Shown: positions 5,858 through 11,981, numbered from the stretch's first letter. The stretch: 12,121 nt of DNA from SB15 sp964557285 (GCA_964557285.1 CAZKZS010000134.1:1-12121), one strand, 5' to 3'. The notes: generated by a model from the letters alone, not told the origin. Translations and numbers: made by a program.

Positions 5858-7311
5858 CGCACAGGCAGCGTATCCAACGACGTGTTCAATTCCACAAAAC
5901 GGGTTTGAATCCAGCCCAGCACACTCTCAGTCGTCAGAACTTGCAGCCATTCATTATCCGCGCTGCGTCCAACGGCTTGCAGAGGCGTAATCTGGTCGAG
6001 AAACAGCAAAATTTCGCCGTTTAAATCCGGTGTGCGCCGCAGCCGAATCCCATTTCTACCCGGCGCGATACGTGCGTTGGCAAACTGGAACTGCGGCGGT
6101 CCATCCGATTCCGGAGTCAGAGTCGGCGCTTCTGTGAGGGTCGGAGTCGGAGTCGCGGTTTCGGTAGGCGTTTCTGTAACCGTTGGGGAGGGGGTTTCTG
6201 TCACGGTAGCCGTCAGCGTCGGAGTCGCGGTAGGCAAATCGGTTGCGGTAGGAACGCTGGTCGGGGTAAAACTGGCGGTAGGCGGAATAAACACGGTATC
6301 CGTTTTTTGGCTGTCCTCACCGGAAAATAAAATCATCACCAGAATCGCAATGATGGTGATGGCTACCAGGCTAATGATAATTCCTGCCCAGGGAATCCCA
6401 CGATTTTTATCCCCCACATAGGGCTGTTTTTCGTCACGCGGCGGCAGGTAGCCAATGGCCGGACGATTCAATTTGGCCTGATGTGCCGGAGTCAGCAGCA
6501 CAGGAACTTGAATTTTGCCGTATTTTTCGGCGGCCTGCTCAAACGACAGCGCAAAATCGCCTGCCCTGTGGTAGCGGTCTGCCGGATCTTTGGCGAGTCC
6601 GCGCAAAATCGGACGGTCAAGGGCGGCGGGTAGAGTCGGCTGGATATGACTCGGCGGAAGCGGCTGCTGCCCGACGTGCATATTCAGCAGTTCGCTGTTG
6701 GACTGCCCCCAGAAGGGAAAATATCCTGTCGTCAGCACATAAGCCATGACTGCCAGCGCGTAAATATCGGCACGGTGGTCAATGGTGGGGCTGGCAAGCG
6801 CCTGTTCCGGCGCCATATACAGGGAACTGGCATCTTCGGGGCGCTGCCAGGGCTGCGAAATATCGGTCAGCAGCACCCTGCCCTGTTCCCCAATTAGCAC
6901 ATTCCCCAGATGCAAATCATAATGCACCATCGCGCTTGTATGCAGTTTATCCAGCGCGGCGGCAATCTGCGTGATGTAATGGCGGCTGCGGTTTAAACTG
7001 ACCTTTGCCCCACGTATAAATCGGTCGCGCAGGCTGCCCCGCTCCATATAAGGCATGACCAGATATAGGAAATTGTCCTGCACGCCAAAATTTTCCAGAG
7101 GCAGAATATTGGGATGTTCCAGCCGTGCCGCCAGTTGGAGTTCCTGCTGATAGCGGTCAAGCGGGGCGTTTTCCGGCAGCCTGATGACCTTCACCACCCA
7201 GTACCGCGCCGCATAGGACGCCCGATACAGGGCGGTCTGGCCGCGCTGGTGAATCAGCGCTTCCAGCCAGTAATCCCCAAGCTGTTTCCCAATCCAGGAG
7301 TCGTGCTGCAT
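5854..7311 (-). CDS. Transmembrane serine/threonine protein kinase with SH3-like outer domain
   Basis: A 485-residue PknB-like kinase. Kinase domain about 14-260: ATP-anchoring K41 (VVKVI), helix-C E57, catalytic loop H130-Y-D132-L-H-L-G-N137, metal-binding D150 in TDIS (replacing DFG), and APE at 167-169 in YMAPEQ; DIYALAVMAYVL and DRYHRA are conserved C-lobe blocks. The nucleotide loop is degenerate (IHQRGQTALYRA, lacking GxGxxG), and only about 16 residues separate D150 from APE, without the usual Thr sites. All catalytic residues are present, so activity is possible. A hydrophobic helix (about 309-329) precedes a Thr/Pro stalk (about 345-400) and an SH3-like domain (about 408-475, GIRLRRTPDLNGEILLFL...NEWLQVL...LGWIQTRFV), probably binding wall or glycan ligands outside. 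It starts six bases after hicB with no Shine-Dalgarno sequence, implying translational coupling. The stop codon lies in a palindromic repeat. Confidence 0.9.
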   Translation of the reverse strand: MQHDSWIGKQLGDYWLEALIHQRGQTALYRASYAARYWVVKVIRLPENAPLDRYQQELQLAARLEHPNILPLENFGVQDNFLYLVMPYMERGSLRDRFIRGAKVSLNRSRHYITQIAAALDKLHTSAMVHYDLHLGNVLIGEQGRVLLTDISQPWQRPEDASSLYMAPEQALASPTIDHRADIYALAVMAYVLTTGYFPFWGQSNSELLNMHVGQQPLPPSHIQPTLPAALDRPILRGLAKDPADRYHRAGDFALSFEQAAEKYGKIQVPVLLTPAHQAKLNRPAIGYLPPRDEKQPYVGDKNRGIPWAGIIISLVAITIIAILVMILFSGEDSQKTDTVFIPPTASFTPTSVPTATDLPTATPTLTATVTETPSPTVTETPTETATPTPTLTEAPTLTPESDGPPQFQFANARIAPGRNGIRLRRTPDLNGEILLFLDQITPLQAVGRSADNEWLQVLTTESVLGWIQTRFVELNTSLDTLPVR

Positions 7312-7317
7312 AGGGGA

Positions 7318-7545
7318 TTAAATTTTTGCAGGCTGCGGTTCGGGAATCTCGATGCCTTCTTCAGGAGCCGTTTCCAGCCACAACATTTTGGCCTCATCCA
7401 GCATGTGCAGGGCATCTTCACGGCTGTCTCCCTGAGTCATACAGCCGGGCAGCAAAGGAATCTGAGCAAACCAGACTCCATCCTCATCGGGAATAAGCTC
7501 AATGGAATAAGGCAGATTGAGGTCGTATTCAAGAGATTTAGTCAT
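7318..7545 (-). CDS. hicB: HicB-like antitoxin
   Basis: A 75-residue HicB-family protein. MTKSLEYDLNLPYSIELIPD is the family N-terminus, followed by DGVWFAQIPLLPGCMTQGDS (family pattern E/Q-x-P-x-L-P-G-C-x-T-x-G) and REDALHMLDEAKMLWLE. This is a partial RNase-H fold that normally binds and blocks the HicA RNA-cleaving toxin. It is the short form, with no added DNA-binding domain. I prefer the ATG at 7545 over that at 7551, because GGAAGA upstream then has normal spacing and the protein starts MTKSLEY as in relatives. Its start overlaps the end of the hicA remnant by eight bases, as in intact hicAB pairs. The kinase gene follows six bases later. Without an intact toxin here, it may be an orphan or may bind another HicA elsewhere. 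Confidence 0.87.
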   Translation of the reverse strand: MTKSLEYDLNLPYSIELIPDEDGVWFAQIPLLPGCMTQGDSREDALHMLDEAKMLWLETAPEEGIEIPEPQPAKI

Positions 7546-7648
7546 GATCATTTTCTTCCATCTGCTCTACAAGCTGGCGTAACTCTTGAAAGGAAACGTT
7601 TTTAGGATTCTGCTCAATTTTCTGGCGCAATTTTTCGCGTTTAGTCAT
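7538..7648 (-). pseudogene. hicA: HicA toxin remnant, 36 residues, core deleted
   Basis: A short open frame of 36 codons (M-T-K-R-E-K-L-R-Q-K-I ... Q-M-E-E-N-D-H-D). The first 28 residues, with NPKNVSFQELRQLVE, match the usual N-terminus of HicA toxins (pattern KREKLLxKxxxNPKNVxFEELxxLL). In normal HicA of about 60-90 residues this is followed by a double-stranded-RNA-binding-like core with the catalytic His in G-S-H-H/F. That core is absent. The last eight residues resemble the acidic C-terminus that normally runs into the hicB start, so the simplest explanation is an in-frame internal deletion with the overlap to hicB kept. It should be catalytically dead. A -10-like CATAGT lies six bases before the ATG. 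It may persist because it drives hicB and kinase translation. Confidence 0.72.
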
Positions 7649-7654
7649 GGCTTA

Positions 7655-7683
7655 ACTATGCCGCTATTGGCAGGAAAACGCAA
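7655..7683 (-). promoter_or_regulatory. Candidate promoter before the hicA remnant
   Basis: Minus strand TTGCGT (7683-7678) and CATAGT (7660-7655) are 17 bases apart, lying in the 40-base gap after the DUF4058 gene. The -10 box ends six bases before the ATG at 7648, and no Shine-Dalgarno sequence is present, so a leaderless transcript is possible. It would make hicAB and the kinase independent of the DUF4058 promoter. The boxes match consensus only moderately. Confidence 0.3.
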
Positions 7684-7688
7684 CGGTT

Positions 7689-8711
7689 TTAGTCGGAGAT
7701 TCTGCCTAAGAAGGCCGCAAATCCCGCTTCCTCAAACACCGCTTTGAGTTCAGCGTAAGTCTGATGAGCAATCTTTTTGATGTGGGCGTCAGGGGCAAGG
7801 AACAGCAGATTATTTTCCTGCTGCACCAGCCAGCCCATCTCTAAAGTGTGATTGTCCACCAGCAGGGAGGCATTTTTATAGGGGGTATTTTGCAGCCAGT
7901 CTAATGCAGGAACAAGCTCTCCTACAGGGAGGGGGGCAGTAGAAAGGCTGCCGCCCGCTTTTTTGGCCTCTATCACCGTTACCATTCGCTGCCAAATCCG
8001 TATCTGGTCGATTTTAAGATAGGAGTCAAAAGCCATCGGCTCGCGGGTGTAATCTGCATGTTTGTAATAATAGCTGTAGAGGCCAAAGGTATGATTATAA
8101 ACTGCGTTAAAATCCAGCGAAATGCTGTCCTCTCTGGCGAGCGGAATCCGAATCGGCGGCAGGGGTTCATCGACCCGAAAGCCGTAAATGTAACTGTAGC
8201 CTTCTTCAAGCGTGGGACATGGGTCGGTCACAGTAATTGTATAAGGGTACGCGCCGCTTTCTTTTTTAGCGTAGTCGGGCATATCAGGCAGCAGGGAAGG
8301 ACTCTGATGTAAATAATCAACTTCAACCAGTACCGTTCCGGTTTCCAGCGCCGCCGCCCGTTTCGCAAGGTATTGTCCCCGTTTTTCCTTATCCTGTTTG
8401 TTGGTGGGGGAAAGAATTTCTAACCGCGTCACAGGCTCATTTTCGGCATAAATAAGGACAGCGCTGAGGCGTTGTGTGCGGTCACTCATTTCTACCGCCG
8501 GACGAGTCGCTACGGGGTCATAAAGCCGGATTTGGAGGGAGGCTTCGGGCGCAACTTCATAACCGGAAGGCAGCAAACGAGCAATCGCGTCCGCCAGATG
8601 CACCACATGGGCGGCATGAAACGATGACCAGCCATCACGGGCATTTTGCGCGTAACTTTGAAAATGGGTATTAATATCGGAATACTGATTGACGCTGGAA
8701 ATCAAAGCCAT
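7689..8711 (-). CDS. DUF4058 family protein with C-terminal extension
   Basis: A 340-residue protein of the DUF4058 family, common in Cyanobacteria, Chloroflexota and Planctomycetes, with no established function. Recognised blocks: W28-x-x-F-H32, LLPSGYEVAPEASLQIR, the core VTRLEILSPTNKQ (E98, S101, N104, K105), YLAKRAAALETGTVLVEVDYL (E130, D132), and the end block FNAVYNHTFGLYSYYYKHADYTREP. The E...ExD arrangement recalls PD-(D/E)XK-like folds, but I cannot prove nuclease activity. After the end block, about 120 extra residues follow (YLKIDQIRIWQRMVTVIEAKK...), which most relatives I recall lack. I chose the ATG at 8711 because AAAGG stands eight bases upstream; the frame extends to an ATG at 8735 that has none. 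It is the first gene of the run leading through hicAB to the kinase. Confidence 0.82.
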   Translation of the reverse strand: MALISSVNQYSDINTHFQSYAQNARDGWSSFHAAHVVHLADAIARLLPSGYEVAPEASLQIRLYDPVATRPAVEMSDRTQRLSAVLIYAENEPVTRLEILSPTNKQDKEKRGQYLAKRAAALETGTVLVEVDYLHQSPSLLPDMPDYAKKESGAYPYTITVTDPCPTLEEGYSYIYGFRVDEPLPPIRIPLAREDSISLDFNAVYNHTFGLYSYYYKHADYTREPMAFDSYLKIDQIRIWQRMVTVIEAKKAGGSLSTAPLPVGELVPALDWLQNTPYKNASLLVDNHTLEMGWLVQQENNLLFLAPDAHIKKIAHQTYAELKAVFEEAGFAAFLGRISD

Positions 8712-8730
8712 CGGTTTTGCCTTTGATACC

Positions 8731-8759
8731 ATCATAACATGTGAGTGGTTTCATGAAAA
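8731..8759 (-). promoter_or_regulatory. Candidate promoter of the DUF4058 gene
   Basis: On the minus strand TTTTCA (8759-8754) and TATGAT (8736-8731) are separated by 17 bases. Each box matches sigma-70 consensus at four or five positions. Transcription would start near 8724, about a dozen bases before the preferred ATG at 8711. The -35 box overlaps the start codon of the divergent lipoprotein gene, so the two genes may compete or be co-regulated. Confidence 0.35.
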
Positions 8760-9475
8760 AAGGATTTTTGCTCATCAGCGTACTTTTACTGTCTGCGTGT
8801 GGGCTGACCCGCAACCAGACAAAAACACAAACCCCCGCAGGCACACCCACCGCGAAATATGAATATTCGCTGATGGCGGCGGGCGTATCCCTCATCACGA
8901 CGGAAGCGATTGGCAGCATCCCGCCGCGCACACCGGTACGGGTTCAGGGGATGCGCTACGATGGGCAAAGGTGGCTGTATCAGATTGTCACTACCGACGG
9001 CAGGCGCGGCGCGGAAGCCCGCGAAAACCAGCTGACCTATGCCCCCGGTGTCACCCCTTATGCCCCGACTCCGACCTCCCCTTATTATAATGCATCGGGG
9101 TACGTATTCGTGACGACGGAGCAGGTGGGAGAAATTCCCCCGAATACCAGCGTGGGAATCGGCAGCAGCAGCATGGATGAAAACGGCTGGCTGTATCAGA
9201 TTAGCACCCAGGACGGGCGCACCGCCCAGGCCCGCGTCCATCAGATTCGATGGGCGGACGACATTACCCCCAACGCCCCCTCTCCAACCTCCCCTCTTGA
9301 CGGTCAGGGCGACAGATTTATCACGACAGAGCAGGTTGGGGATATTCCGCCGGATACGCGCGTGGGAATCGGGTCAAGCTGGTTTGATGGGCGGCGCTGG
9401 CACTATCAGATTTTTACCGAAGATAATACCCAATCCGCAGAAGCCACCGCCGACCAGCTACGACCCGCCAACTGA
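8753..9475 (+). CDS. Lipoprotein with three tandem SH3-like repeats
   Basis: A 240-residue lipoprotein. The ATG at 8753 starts a classic lipoprotein signal (MKKGFLLISVLLLSAC) with lipobox LSAC and lipidated C16; a GTG at 8741 would only lengthen the positive end. The mature protein carries three copies of a unit of about 65-70 residues with the pattern (I/V)TTE-x-(I/V)G-x-IPP-x-T-x-V-x-(I/V)-x(6,8)-W-x-YQI-x-T-x-D, then A-x-x-x-x-Q-(L/I). Copies start near residues 43, 111 and 176. The spacers, such as TPYAPTPTSP, are Pro/Thr-rich. The fold is probably small beta barrels like bacterial SH3 domains, perhaps binding glycans or peptides outside the membrane; I know no proven function. The last 62 bases overlap the 3' end of the convergent propeller gene. 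Confidence 0.82.
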   Translation: MKKGFLLISVLLLSACGLTRNQTKTQTPAGTPTAKYEYSLMAAGVSLITTEAIGSIPPRTPVRVQGMRYDGQRWLYQIVTTDGRRGAEARENQLTYAPGVTPYAPTPTSPYYNASGYVFVTTEQVGEIPPNTSVGIGSSSMDENGWLYQISTQDGRTAQARVHQIRWADDITPNAPSPTSPLDGQGDRFITTEQVGDIPPDTRVGIGSSWFDGRRWHYQIFTEDNTQSAEATADQLRPAN

Positions 9476-10157
9476 GGACTGCCCCCAGACACAGGATTCC
9501 TATAAAAAACGGATAGGCAGGTTTCCAGGGCAGGTTAATGACTGGCGCGGCCTGACTGGAATAAAAAATGCTGCCGGCATGGGACAATACTTCCACCTGT
9601 TCGCCATCCGGTGACATCTGATAGGTACTTTCCACTTCGGAACGGGTGGACTGAAAAATAATCCATGCCCCCTCCGACGACCAGCGCGGAAACCAGTCAT
9701 TGGCCGGATTCTGCGACAAATTTTGCTGGCTGCGCCCATCAGGGCGAACACGAAACACTTCATGGTCGCTGCCCGTCCATGTTTCATAAGCAATCCATTT
9801 CCCGTCCGGCGACCACTGCGGAAATTTATCATCATGCGGGGTATTGGAGAGATTTAACACACGCCAGCTATTCGGATGGGTGCGGTAAATTTCAAAATTG
9901 CCATCCCGGTCAGAAATAAACACAATCCACATGCCCGTTGGCGACCACAGGGGAAAACTATCACTGGCGGGATGGTGGGTGAGATTCTTCCGGCCAGAAC
10001 CATCGGTGCGGTAAATTTCATAGTTGCCGTTTTCGCTGAGGGCATATACCCGCCATGCCGATTGGGGTTTTTGCCGCCTGACCACACCCAGAATTTGCGC
10101 CAGCAGCAGCAGAAGCAGACCGGAAATGAGCAAAAGCAGCCAGAAAAATCGGCTCAT
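9414..10157 (-). CDS. Membrane-anchored TolB-like propeller protein, four blades
   Basis: A 247-residue paralog of the gene immediately upstream. An N-terminal helix (about 3-26) acts as anchor or uncleaved signal; then four PD40/TolB-type repeats start near W35, W77, W121 and W165, with the pattern W-x-(V/A)-(F/Y)...D-G-N-x-E-I-Y-R...NL(S/T)...FP-x-WSPDGK. A second helix follows at about 213-233, then a basic tail. The repeats face the outside if the first helix inserts N-in. Four blades are fewer than the six to eight of normal propellers, so the protein may pair with itself or with its seven-blade paralog. Its ATG overlaps the TGA of the paralog (ATGA at 10157-10154), giving coupled translation. 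Its last 20 codons lie opposite the lipoprotein gene. Confidence 0.8.
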   Translation of the reverse strand: MSRFFWLLLLISGLLLLLLAQILGVVRRQKPQSAWRVYALSENGNYEIYRTDGSGRKNLTHHPASDSFPLWSPTGMWIVFISDRDGNFEIYRTHPNSWRVLNLSNTPHDDKFPQWSPDGKWIAYETWTGSDHEVFRVRPDGRSQQNLSQNPANDWFPRWSSEGAWIIFQSTRSEVESTYQMSPDGEQVEVLSHAGSIFYSSQAAPVINLPWKPAYPFFIGILCLGAVLSWRVVAGRRWLLRIGYYLR

Positions 10158-11254
10158 CTGAGGCGAAAGCTCGTGAAGCCGATGCCCACAAGACTCAGCA
10201 GAATCAGCCAGACCGGACGCCAGCCAAATTCAATCATCGGCGCAAATTCCCCACGATACACTTCTCGCAGGGCAAGCGGCACTTTTTTAACCTGTATGCC
10301 ATCGGGGGACATCTGATACATCTGCGGACCGCGCTCACGGCCGGAGAAAAACACAATCCACTGTCCATCCGGCAGCCAGCGCGGAAGATCATCCACCCGT
10401 CGCTGATTCGTCAAATTTTGCTGCTCCGACCCATCCACCCGCATCCGGTAAATTTCAAGGTTGCCATCGCGGGTCGATGTGAAAGCAATCCATTCTCCAT
10501 CCGGTGACCACTGCGGATTCTGGTCATCCCCCGCGCTGCGCGACAGATTCTTTAAATCTGTTCCGTCAGACCGCATCCGGTAAATTTCATAATTGCCTTC
10601 CTGCCCCGTGGAAAAAACCAGCCATTTCCCATCCGGCGACCATTGAAACGATCCGGTGCGGGCATCCGCAAGCGGAAGGCGCTGCGGCAGCGACCCGTCC
10701 GGCTTCATGCGATACAGACCCATCCGGTTGCCGTAGCTGCCCGATAGGAAAATTGTCCATTCCCCGCCGGGCGAAACCAGCGGCAGCAGGTCATCTTCCT
10801 CATTTTGTGTGAGGTTTTGCAGGTCTGAGCCGTCCGGCCTCATGCGGTAAATTTCGATGTCCCCATCACGATTGGAGGAAAAAATAATCCACTGGCTGTC
10901 CGGCGACCATTCCGGGTACACATCATGAAAGGGGCTGCGGGTGAGATTTTTGAGGTCAGACCCGTTCGGGCGCATGATGTAAATATCCGGGTTGCCGTCA
11001 CGGGTGGAAGAAAAAACAATCCATTTGCCATCCGGCGACCATTCAGGAATGGTATCATCTGCGGGATGGTGGGTGAGATTGCGGCGGCCAGACCCATTCG
11101 GTCGCACCCGATAAATTTCATAATCGCCGTAGCGGTTGGAAGCGTAGACGACCCAGGGCGTCTGCGGGGTCTGGCGGCGGGCAGCCGTATAAAAACTGCT
11201 GAGCAACAGCAGCAGCGAAAAAAACAGCAGACTACCCCGCCATACATTTTTCAT
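10154..11254 (-). CDS. Membrane-anchored TolB-like propeller protein, seven blades
   Basis: A 366-residue protein. N-terminal hydrophobic helix (about 8-24) with basic residues on both sides, then seven PD40/TolB-type repeats of 44-45 residues starting near W34, W78, W122, W166, W211, W255 and W299. Each has a core like W-I-V-F-S-S-x-R-D-G-N-x-(D/E)-I-Y-R-M-(R/K)-P-(N/D)-G-(S/T), then N-L-T and x-P-x-W-S-P-D-G. A C-terminal helix follows at about 345-362. Proteins with such repeats include TolB, a periplasmic interaction partner, and many surface proteins; here the role is unknown and no tol-pal genes are nearby. Blade 4 departs most from the pattern. The ATG lacks a Shine-Dalgarno sequence, but a perfect TATAAT stands six bases before it, suggesting a leaderless mRNA. 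It is coupled to its shorter paralog downstream. Confidence 0.85.
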   Translation of the reverse strand: MKNVWRGSLLFFSLLLLLSSFYTAARRQTPQTPWVVYASNRYGDYEIYRVRPNGSGRRNLTHHPADDTIPEWSPDGKWIVFSSTRDGNPDIYIMRPNGSDLKNLTRSPFHDVYPEWSPDSQWIIFSSNRDGDIEIYRMRPDGSDLQNLTQNEEDDLLPLVSPGGEWTIFLSGSYGNRMGLYRMKPDGSLPQRLPLADARTGSFQWSPDGKWLVFSTGQEGNYEIYRMRSDGTDLKNLSRSAGDDQNPQWSPDGEWIAFTSTRDGNLEIYRMRVDGSEQQNLTNQRRVDDLPRWLPDGQWIVFFSGRERGPQMYQMSPDGIQVKKVPLALREVYRGEFAPMIEFGWRPVWLILLSLVGIGFTSFRLR

Positions 11255-11260
11255 GAACTA

Positions 11261-11266
11261 ATTATA
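11261..11266 (-). promoter_or_regulatory. Perfect -10 box giving a probable leaderless start
   Basis: Minus strand TATAAT is followed by TAGTTC and then the ATG at 11254, so transcription should begin at or next to the start codon. Upstream the -35 match is weak (TTGGGG after 16 bases). No ribosome site could fit in between. Confidence 0.5.
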
Positions 11267-11371
11267 GCGGTATCAACAGAATCCCCAAACCCACCCTCAC
11301 GGCTCAACAGCAAACCAGTACGCGGGAATAACAGTCACAGTGTCCGGTGCGCGTGTAACAGTACGCTTTGC

Positions 11372-11430
11372 CCGGTGATGTTTTCAGGAATCGAACCTGA
11401 ATCTGAGTTATAAACTCTATCCGGTGATGT
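11372..11430 (-). other. tRNA T-arm-like hairpin between direct repeats, possibly a decayed tRNA
   Basis: On the minus strand TTCAGG-TTCGATT-CCTGAA (11401-11383) is a six-pair stem with a seven-base loop, matching a tRNA T-arm and its GGTTCGATTCC box. Next to it GAGTT-TAT-AACTC (11417-11405) forms a second hairpin. The sequence CCGGTGATGT (plus strand) occurs on both sides at 11372-11381 and 11421-11430. I could not build an acceptor stem, D-arm or correctly spaced anticodon arm on either strand, so this is not a functional tRNA as read. It may be a tRNA remnant or an unrelated hairpin. The rest of the 211-base gap (11255-11465) contains only the propeller promoter. Confidence 0.25.
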
Positions 11431-11465
11431 ACTCGCCTTTGCTGCAAAACCGCTACACCTGTTGA

Positions 11466-11927
11466 TTATGATTCTAACAAATCGGTTGTCCAGTTGAGTG
11501 CCTGAATTTTGGCATCCAGTTCGCGGTATGCTTTGGCGTACTGGTCGGCCTGTTTCTGAATAGCAGCCACCTCCACCGTACCTTTAAATTTCACTTCGGA
11601 ACGGCTGTAACGGTCCTGCGTAACCGTTGCAGACGCGGCCAGCATACGGTAAACATCCAGTTTCATATTCAGTACATCCCGCACCGCCAGCGCGTCCGTC
11701 AGGGTCATGCCATCTTCAAAAGGAGTCGCAGTGTTGGTTTTATTGATTTTTTGAATCAGGTCCCGTAATTCATTCAGCAGACGTTCGACCTCCGCCAGCA
11801 TATCCTGGGGGTTTTCGGCGGGGGCATCCCCTTCCTGCACTTTGGCGTTACGAATAAGGCGCTGTTTTAACTGGTCAACACGGGTTTTGTAATCTGCCCG
11901 CAGAATCAGGGCTTCAGCCAGCTTCAT
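11466..11927 (-). CDS. DIP1984 family protein (septicolysin-like)
   Basis: A 153-residue soluble protein of the DIP1984 family, full length for the family. Recognised blocks are MKLAEALILRADYKTRVDQL at the start, RLIRNAKVQEGDAPAENP, the helix LLNELRDLIQKINKTN, GMTLTDALAVRDVLNMK, QDRYSRSEVKFKGTVEVA, and the ending YRELDAKIQALNWTTDLLE. It is mainly helical with likely coiled-coil pairing. The biochemical function of the family is not settled; some members are named 'septicolysin' by distant similarity to a toxin, which should not be taken as evidence of one. The start is clear: AAGGAG lies seven bases before the ATG at 11927, and a promoter with a perfect TATAAT lies behind it. It appears to be a single-gene transcript. 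Confidence 0.92.
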   Translation of the reverse strand: MKLAEALILRADYKTRVDQLKQRLIRNAKVQEGDAPAENPQDMLAEVERLLNELRDLIQKINKTNTATPFEDGMTLTDALAVRDVLNMKLDVYRMLAASATVTQDRYSRSEVKFKGTVEVAAIQKQADQYAKAYRELDAKIQALNWTTDLLES

Positions 11928-11952
11928 GATATTTCTCCTTACCGCTTAAGCT

Positions 11953-11981
11953 ATTATAAAGGGTATTTTGAATTTTTGAAA
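11953..11981 (-). promoter_or_regulatory. Promoter of the DIP1984-family gene
   Basis: Minus strand TATAAT (11958-11953) is a perfect -10. TTTCAA (11981-11976) stands 17 bases upstream as a weak -35; a better hexamer, TTGACC (11987-11982), is 23 bases away, too far for normal spacing. The -10 is 25 bases before the ATG, with AAGGAG between them. Confidence 0.6.

Noticed and set aside
6032..6421. Plus-strand open frame with VGVSV-type repeats
   Set aside because: Antisense shadow of the kinase's Thr/Pro stalk.
7689..8735. Claim of nuclease activity for the DUF4058 protein
   Set aside because: The acidic residues are only suggestive; the family has no established activity and no complete catalytic motif can be shown from sequence alone.
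11425..11460. Plus-strand tRNA-Cys, because CTGCAAAACC looks like a GCA anticodon loop
   Set aside because: The flanking bases do not form an anticodon stem and there is no T-arm downstream on that strand.
11466..11927. Calling the DIP1984-family protein a haemolysin or toxin
   Set aside because: The 'septicolysin' name rests on distant similarity; the sequence shows a soluble helical protein with no signal peptide or pore-forming segment.
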